A stretch of 64,000 nucleotides of DNA from Gnetum montanum (lineage: Eukaryota; Streptophyta; Gnetopsida; Gnetales; Gnetaceae), in assembly GCA_015680685.1 (NCBI GenBank), contig MNCI01007821.1:147303-211302 (forward strand). Reading direction: 5' to 3'. The notes below the pieces were generated by a model. It did not search any database and was not told where the DNA came from. It saw only the letters and a list, made by a program, of their open reading frames with translations. How positions within the stretch are numbered: position 1 is the stretch's first letter; every line of letters begins with the position of its first letter. The position numbers and the translations under genes are program-made. Below are positions 57,601-64,000 of the stretch, piece after piece.

Positions 57601-59540
57601 TTAATAGTCTTCTGTGTGCTATCTAGCCTTAGCAAGATCATCACTTACTTCGTTGGAACAGACCCATTATGTCAAAATCTACTCATGCTAAATGACTTAC
57701 ATAATAGCAAGGCACACCAAGTGATTTTTTGTTTAACACTAATATGTCTTCTTCTCATAGGAGAGACAAATCCAACCCACACATGCCCCAGGAATGTTAG
57801 GTGGTATATACTCATCTAGATGAGTATATACCCAACTTCACCTTCATCCTACATCAGGATGAGCATATGCGATTGTGAGACATGGAGGACAACATTATAT
57901 TGCCTCCCAATTGATCAGCTTCTGGAATGCTACTCCAAACCCTTACCATATTTGGCATTTAGGACCAAGTTGAGGAGTATATGATGGAGGATCCTAATTA
58001 TTAGGACTATCATCCAAATGAGGCATAGCATAAATGAGACCTGCAGTATGCAAAACACCATGAACAAGCAAAGGGAAAATGATCTAGCAACCCATTATCC
58101 CTACAGGCCCAACATGATGATGAGGAATCAGTTCCTCATAGTCCTTGTTCTTCTGCATCTCTGCCCCCATGTCAAAATAGCTAATCTATCACATAGAGTA
58201 AAGGTTCAAGTGATCAAGAGTTCTAGGATGCTAAGGGATCTCCCCAAGAAGATCATGACGAAGGTGAAGATGGACGTGAAGATTGAGGCCATCATCATGG
58301 AAGAGGAGGTGATCGACACAGTGGGGGTGGTAGTCCTCCCCCCTCTACTCATTCCCCTATTTCCACCTTAGATTCATTAGGTTCTAAATCTAACTACAAC
58401 CATTGTGGGAGGGATCATGATGATGGTGATCACCGAGACCGACATGATCAAGGATGTTGATAGGAATGTCATGACTACAAGCTTGTACGGTCACGGAAGG
58501 CTCATCATCATGAAAGGAGAGGTAGTAGAGATCATCACAGATGCAATGGCCATCATCAGGACCATGACTTTCATGAACCACTGCTTTCCACTCAAAGCAT
58601 GCTCAACATAGTAAAGGTAGTTCACATACCTACTAGGAACTTGAGAAATAGTTAGATCAAGCACCTTGATAGAACAACATCCCAGATTTGAAGGGGGATA
58701 TAATTATGATCTGTAGACTTACCTACAAGCATTCCATGATTCCTACACCCTATAAAATATTCAAAATGAATGGAAAAAACTCAAGTTGTTCCCCCGAACA
58801 CTCACCAAGAAAGCAAAAGGCTGGTACTGATCTTTGGAGCCGAAATCAATCAAGCAATGGAGTATAATGCTGGAGCTCTTCAATGAAAAATACCAAACCT
58901 ACTTCAGAATGTCTAATTTGAGATGATAGATTTAGGGGTGAAAATAAGGTAGCCATGAACCCTTGGATGCAGCCATGGGTAGATATTACTCCTTGTTGCA
59001 CTGATGTCCTAGTCATCACTACTCTCAGCAAGAACAACTCCACCTATCATAGATGGGCTCCATTTCTAAACAAGAAGGATCCTTGGCATTTACGCTCAAG
59101 GATGACTATCTGAGTTAATGGATCATCAGCTTTAGTGGTTAATTAAGAAATTAGCCAAGTAAAATGGAGAACTATGAAAATGGGAAAGTGTAGAGGAATA
59201 TAATTAAGATTCTTCCATCCAAAAGAGGGAGGTTCGATTCTATGAAGATGAGGAGGAGTCATCTCTAGATGCAGTGGTGAACAGGAAGACTTTACCCATA
59301 CAATAGTTCACTTCTAAAATATCAGCTAGGGTGAAAAGGATGTGGGATTCTTTGAATGAAAAATTCCAAAGTGTTCTAAAAATCATAGAAGAATCCAAAG
59401 AACAGAGTAATGATTAGGATCGACGAAGGAGAAAAGAGGCTGAATGTGCCTACCATAAAGGTAAGGGCAAGATTGCTGTAGTAGAACAAGTTGTAGACTC
59501 GAACATCAAGGAAGATGATTGATGTGACATATGCTAGTGT
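57601..59540 (+). pseudogene. leader and gag of element D, heavily decayed
   Basis: No long frame survives. A His/Asp/Arg-rich stretch (CGRDHDDGDHRDRHD and HHERRGSRDHHR, 58,405-58,580) precedes capsid-like sequence. Near 58,840 the frames give LWSRNQSSN and related fragments equivalent to RRWSTMVEVFNEKYQTY of element C gag, with ctcttcaatgaaaaataccaaacc as its DNA counterpart. A lysine/glutamate-rich part follows (59,330-59,480). The start codon cannot be fixed. Assignment rests on position between primer site and protease and on the capsid match. Confidence 0.5.
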
Positions 59541-60300
59541 GAACATCCTAGGGGATGTTGCCTCATGTTATCACATTTTCAAGATTCGAGGGTGTATGCT
59601 CTAAATCCTTGCTTATCAAAAAGGAAAACACCCCAGAGATTGCCTTATCCCCAAGCCAATTCCAGGTAGTTCCACCAGTAGTAGGGACATTATCCAAGTG
59701 TAGCTCCACCACAACTATATGAGCACTACCAGCAATGGCAACATCCATAGTTATGGGGGATGCCACCCCCAAGGTAGCAGTACCCTTGCTAGTAGTCAGG
59801 TCCTTATGGGTACTACATTTAGCAGCTAATCTTCCCACAGGACTCTTCTAGTCATGCAACCTTATGAAATCATTATTACCCTCAAAAATAATTTTGGGCC
59901 TAATCTCCATCACCTAAGGGGGAAAAACACATCTACACTATCCTCCACCATCTCCTTTAGCATACCTACCCATCAATCCTCAATTCAACTACCTCCTGCT
60001 CCACCCATGAAGGGAGAAATACCTCCACAACCATAGCAGCGTAATGCCACAAGGGCTATCAATTTACAACTAGATTCTCATCCAAGTGGGTTAGAATCAA
60101 AACCACAAAAACATTTCTTTTTCTAGCTTAATAACCTAAACACACCCTCACACTCACTTATGGTCAATGCCCTTCCATCTCTAGCTGTCTCTGACACTCA
60201 ATCCTTCAAGAAACCTTCAATCCAAATGCCTTCCAATGTGCAAACCATCATGTTAACACATGCTATGATAGACTGGATCAAGGCATATCATCTCCCTCAA
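59541..60300. other. gag-protease linker of element D
   Basis: Plus-strand frames give proline- and serine-rich sequence (STISFSIPTHQSSIQLPPAP near 59,940) and a protease lead-in (about 60,250-60,330), all with stops. No domain is recognised. Confidence 0.4.
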
Positions 60301-60720
60301 AAATTGGCTAATCCAAGAAGCCCCCTCATATACCTTTAGGTAGCATGGAACAAGCCATGAAAAGCTCTTTTAGATTCAGGGTCAAATGTCAACCTGATTT
60401 CACATGATATGTATAAGAATTAGAACCTACCTCCATTGAAGAAAAGCAATATTCAACTTGAGTTGGTAAAACAATCCATTACTATTCCCTTGGGATTGGT
60501 AGAAGATATTGTGACCACTATTTGTGGGTGGTCCTACCCTACTAATTTCCTGGTGATCCATGTCGATAATTGCAAGGGGGAACTTCCTGATTATAATGGG
60601 AAGAGCATGGTACAGCATGGTGGATGCATGTTTGGGACTCTGAGATCTCTCCCTTGAAATTTCCAAAGAAAATCCCATTGGGAAGATCAAGAAGAAATGT
60701 GTTCCATGCATTGCGTACAA
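60301..60720 (+). pseudogene. protease of element D
   Basis: The active-site segment ALLDSGSNVNLIS (about 60,365) keeps the D-S-G triad. It is followed by LPPLKKSNIQLELV, IPLGLVEDIV and GWSYPTNFLVIHVDN, the order of Athila-type protease. Stops occur before and after it (for example at 60,421 and 60,658). Confidence 0.75.
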
Positions 60721-61200
60721 TGACTCTAGCTACAATTGTGTGTAGTAACTCTAATCTATTGAGTGGACATCCATTCAAGCATGCAATTGGTGTGCCACCA
60801 AGTCACAAATTCAACGATGCTTGTATGTAATAGCCACTAACCAAGAAGGCACCTAGTGGCTGACTACTAACTTTGATAGTAGCACCCTATGCATGGAATC
60901 CTCTAAGAGCCTTGTAAGTACCTATATGAGGAGCATAGATGAACTAGAACAAGTCCATCAACAACTTCCCACTACTAATGATGCTACTAATTGGAGAAAG
61001 CTGCAGATCCCTGAAAGCTTTAAATAGGATCCCCTAGAACTAAAATCCTTATCAGTCAATCTAGAATATGCATTCTTGCAAAATGGTAAGTTGATAATAA
61101 TCAATGCCACCCTTGCTCCTAAGCAAAAAAAGAAGTTGCTATAGATGGTAAACAAGTGGTTGACTACCTTCGCATGGTCATATCCTAAGTTAATGGGGAT
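60721..61200. other. protease-RT connector of element D
   Basis: Decayed polyprotein; a segment near 61,150-61,210 resembles the usual lead-in to RT (WSYPKLMGIDPRLCQHRI). Nothing else is recognisable. Confidence 0.45.
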
Positions 61201-62110
61201 TGATCCTAGGTTATGCCAACATCGAATCTATATCAACCCTCCATAAATCCATGATGACAGCTGCAAAGATGATTGAATCCCAAACTTAAACAGATTTTCA
61301 AGGATGAAATTGAGCAACTGTTAAAAGCAGGATTCATCTACCCCATTGTTTATAGCGAATGGGTTAGCCCACTCATGATTGTGCCAAAAAAGAATAGCAA
61401 ATGGAGGGTTTGTATTGATTTTCAATTACTAAATATGGAAACCTTTAAGGATCATTTTCCACTTCCATTTGTAGGCCAGGTGTTGGATACCATTTTGAGG
61501 CATTGTTACTACAGCTTCCTAGATGGTTATAGTGGCTATAACCAAACCCAAATTGTGCCAAAGGACTAGGCCAAGACAACATTCACGAGTCCCTAGGAAA
61601 CTTTTGAATACAAGAAGACATCCTTTGGCCTATGTAATACACCTGCAACCTTTCAACACCTCGTCCTCAACATCTTCCAATAGCAAATCAACACTGGTTT
61701 AGAATTTTTTATGGATGACTTCTCCACCTATGGAGCAATATTTGAGTAAGCCTTGGACTACCTTGAGCAAGTTTTGAAGTGATATGTAGAAACTAACTTA
61801 CAGCTTAACTAGCAAAAGAGCCATCTAATGGTCCAAGAAGGCACTATTTCGGGGCATCAAATTTCACAAGAGGTGATTAGAGTGGATCCTAAGAAAATTA
61901 GGGTCATCCAAGGAATTACCAGTCAACTAAGAACTGTAAGGGACATCCAGTTATTCCTTGGACACACTGGCTACTACTGGTGCTTCATTGATAATTTTTC
62001 AAAGATTTCCAAGTCATTGGTGGAGCTGACCAAGAAAGATGTCCTATATTTCTAGATTAGGGAATGTGAATCTGAATTCCAAAATCTAAAGCAAAAACTC
62101 ATAGAGACTC
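61201..62110 (+). pseudogene. reverse transcriptase of element D
   Basis: The open part 61,273-61,569 has EIEQLLKAGFIYPI, SPLMIVPKKNSKWRVCIDF and FLDGYSGYNQ, where the aspartate of LDGYSGY is kept. The catalytic box reads FFMDDFSTYG (61,710). LFLGHTGYYWCFIDNFSKI (61,950) is the thumb/connection. Stops and a few shifts break it. The FMDDFS form is usual in Athila-type RT. Confidence 0.75.
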
Positions 62111-62515
62111 CAATTCTACGGGCCTGATAGATCTAGACCATTTCACATCATGATAGATGCATCTAACTATGCATTGGGAGCCATGCTCACACAGTTGGAT
62201 GACCAGAAGCATCCATACTACATCCACGGTGCAAGCTGAAGTATTGTGGGTGCTTGGTTAAATTACACCACCACTGAAAAGGAATTAATGGCAATGGTGT
62301 TTACCTTGGAAAATTTCCAACACTATGTGCTTGGATACAAGGTGTTTGTGCATATGGACCATAGTTCCATCTGGTTCCTTATGAACAAACCAACTGTGAT
62401 TCCTTGTGTCATATGGTGGCTCGTGATCCTTCAAGAATTCGATCTTACTATGGTAGACAAAAAGGAAACTAACAACATGGTCTTTGACCACTTGTTTTGG
62501 TTATGATGGGATAGC
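62111..62515 (+). pseudogene. RNase H of element D
   Basis: PFHIMIDASNYALGAML, then TTEKELMAMVFTLENFQHYVLG, VHMDHSSIWFLMNK and NNMVFDHLFWL. The D, E and D positions of RNase H are present. One stop lies near 62,238, after HGAS. Confidence 0.75.
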
Positions 62516-63720
62516 ATGGAGGGGGAGAGCCCACTCTTTGACCAGTTTTCAAATGAACTCATCTTTGCTACAACAATCTTAAAGGAAAACCCCATAGAAT
62601 TGAATTGGTTTGATGACATCCTTACCTATCTTCTTACACAAGAGCTACCAAAGGAGTTGGATCATCAAAAGAAAAAATGGTTTCTTCACAGGACCAAGCA
62701 CTTCATGGAAATTAATGGACACCTTTACAAGGTTTGTGCAGTTAGCTTGGTTCAATGGTGCATCCCTAATGTAGATCAACTATGCATCCTCCAAGATTCT
62801 CATGAGGGCCCTTGTGGGGGCCATTATGCAAGAAGGCACATGACCAGTAAGATCCTGCTCATAGACTACTACTAGCCCACACTCTTTAGAGATGCTTAAT
62901 GGTTCATCTGCTCCTATGATTGATGTCAAAGAGATGGTGGGATGATGACGAGAATGGAGGGACCTCAATAGTGGATTTAGTGACAAGAATCCTTTGATGT
63001 TTGGGGCATCGACTTCATGGGTTCCATCGCACCCATGTCAAATGGGAAGGCATACATCATTGTTGTGGTGGACTAATATACCAAGTGGGTAGAGGCAGCT
63101 ACCATCATCGACTATTCCTCAACCATAGTCGCATGGTTTGTTCAATAGAAAATCATGAATAGGTTTAGGGTGTCATGTGCACTCATTTCAGATAATAACA
63201 CTCACTTCACGAGTGATACTTTTTGTAAACTCATTCAATGTTTGGGAGTAGAACATAAATTAATAACACCCTATCATCCCCAAGCCAATGGGCAAGCCAA
63301 AGTCACAAATTTGGAGATTAAAAAAATCCTAACTAGGATGATTAGCAAATATAGAAGGGATTGGGGCACAAATATTAATGATGCCCTCTAGGCCTACCAC
63401 TCAACCTGAAAACTTCCTATAGGCTACTCCCCTTACAATTTGATGTACGAAAAACTACCAATGCTCCCGATTCAGGCAGAACTCTAAACACTATCCACTG
63501 CAAGTGACTTAGGTCTTGACTTATCCCTAGCACAATAAGAATGGCTCATCAACTTAAACATGCTAGATGAAAATCAATTAGTAGCCCTATCATCAAATGA
63601 GATGCATAAGTCATATAATAAACAATGTCATGACCTTAGGATTTGAAAGGTAACATTTCAACGTGGAGATAAGATTCTCTATCGAAATCCGACACATGTG
63701 CTGTAATGAACCAAGTTTCA
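62516..63720 (+). pseudogene. integrase of element D
   Basis: The zinc-binding domain is partly kept as HEGPCGGHYARRH and a C-x3-4-C remnant near 62,915. The core has DVWGIDFMGSI and ISDNNTHFTSDTF with both aspartates. In the third motif NGQAKVTNLEI the glutamate is lysine, a single G-to-A change, so the D,D,E triad is broken. The C-terminal part has RRDWGTNINDAL, GYSPYNLMYEK and FQRGDKILYRNP. Several stops occur. Confidence 0.75.
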
Positions 63721-64000
63721 AACACTAAGGGAGGGACCTTATATTGTTTCCAAGACTTTCTCATCTAGGGTCCTACTCATACAAAAACCTAAAGACCCAA
63801 AAAAAACATATTTGATCAATATGCAATAATTAAAACCCTTCTCTGAACTACACCAAACCAGTGTCGTTACCACTTTGTCAAGTGGTCGGTCACATTCCAT
63901 CTTTCAAATCTCCTCCTCCAAGTTTAGTCATGGGGGAGATTGCTACCCATACTAAAATAGTTTTCCTAGCTTCTCAAGTCTTTTCTATATTTTTTGTTTT
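63721..64000 (+). other. post-pol region of element D with internal purine tract
   Basis: The end of the pol frame reaches about 63,850. tttagtcatgggggagattg (about 63,918-63,937) repeats the tttagtcatgggggaga found inside element C at 21,283-21,300, ahead of its env-position ORF. So this is more likely the start of a further internal region than the 3' LTR. The sequence after it does not match the start of the D 5' LTR. Confidence 0.5.

Larger units (their letters stand above)
56722..64000 (+). mobile_element. Element D: Athila-like LTR element, plus strand, running off the window
   Basis: A 5' LTR, tRNA-Asp primer site, gag, protease, RT, RNase H and integrase follow in order on the plus strand. 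There is no second RNase H between RNase H and integrase, unlike the Tat-like elements. The U5 end and the primer site match element C, so C and D belong to one superfamily with different U3 regions. The 3' part lies beyond 64,000. Confidence 0.8.

Noticed and set aside
63918-64000. 3' LTR of element D starting at tgctaccc
   Set aside because: The following sequence does not match the start of the 5' LTR (TGTTGACTGG), and the same purine tract is internal in element C, so an internal region is more likely.
1-64000. tRNA, rRNA, host genes or organelle-derived sequence
   Set aside because: I looked for cloverleaf-like, rRNA-like and plastid or mitochondrial gene-like sequence and saw none; a covariance-model and BLAST search would be needed to exclude short pieces.

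Overview
This window is plant nuclear DNA made almost entirely of decayed, nested LTR retrotransposons. No ordinary host gene, tRNA, rRNA or CRISPR array is visible. The plant origin is inferred from several signs: Ty3 lineages of the Tat and Athila types, a UBN2-type copia gag, a chromovirus fragment, primer-binding sites for tRNA-Asp and initiator tRNA-Met, GT-AG introns, and C-to-T/G-to-A decay at former CG sites. The density of very long elements suggests a large genome; the species cannot be told.

Layout. (1) 1-4.1 kb: two long LTRs of family B lie tail to tail. (2) 4.5-30.8 kb: element A, minus strand, a Tat-like Ty3 element of about 17 kb once its insertion is removed. Read from the right it has 5' LTR (28.8-30.8), gag (28.8-26.0), protease (17.05-16.05), an antisense multi-exon gene (plus strand, 11.1-15.4), RT/RNase H/second RNase H/integrase (10.4-7.2), a short-repeat array and the 3' LTR (6.6-4.5). 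(3) 17,058-26,023: element C, minus strand, inserted in A with a perfect 5-bp target duplication. It is Athila-like, has gag and an env-position coiled-coil ORF with its own promoter-like block, and has no pol. (4) 30.8-36.6 kb: A2, minus strand, a broken relative with integrase, a pol deletion, a satellite-like leader and exon 1 of the antisense gene. (5) 36.6-52.5 kb: element B, plus strand, with protease, antisense gene (minus strand), satellite-like leader, pol and 3' LTR. A2 and B form a large inverted repeat. (6) 52.5-55.06 kb: 5' end of a copia element, minus strand. (7) 55.06-56.72 kb: chromovirus fragment, minus strand. (8) 56.72-64 kb: element D, plus strand, Athila-like with 5' LTR, PBS, gag, protease, RT, RNase H and integrase, running off the window.

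The most interesting content is a conserved, intron-containing gene carried in antisense between protease and reverse transcriptase of the Tat-like elements. In A, eight exons can be joined in phase apart from one single-base frameshift and several nonsense codons (about 1,070 codons). B carries a diverged homologue over most of the length, and A2 keeps a homologous first exon with the same splice phase. Its leader is built from the same short repeat motif as the LTR of its own family (gcgtatac in A, the actatgctaggc type in B). Element C shows a parallel pattern: the gatatcgcg motif and TATA box of its LTR recur in front of its internal ORF.

All coding regions are broken. The units are best read as fossils whose shared architecture shows what the ancestral elements encoded.
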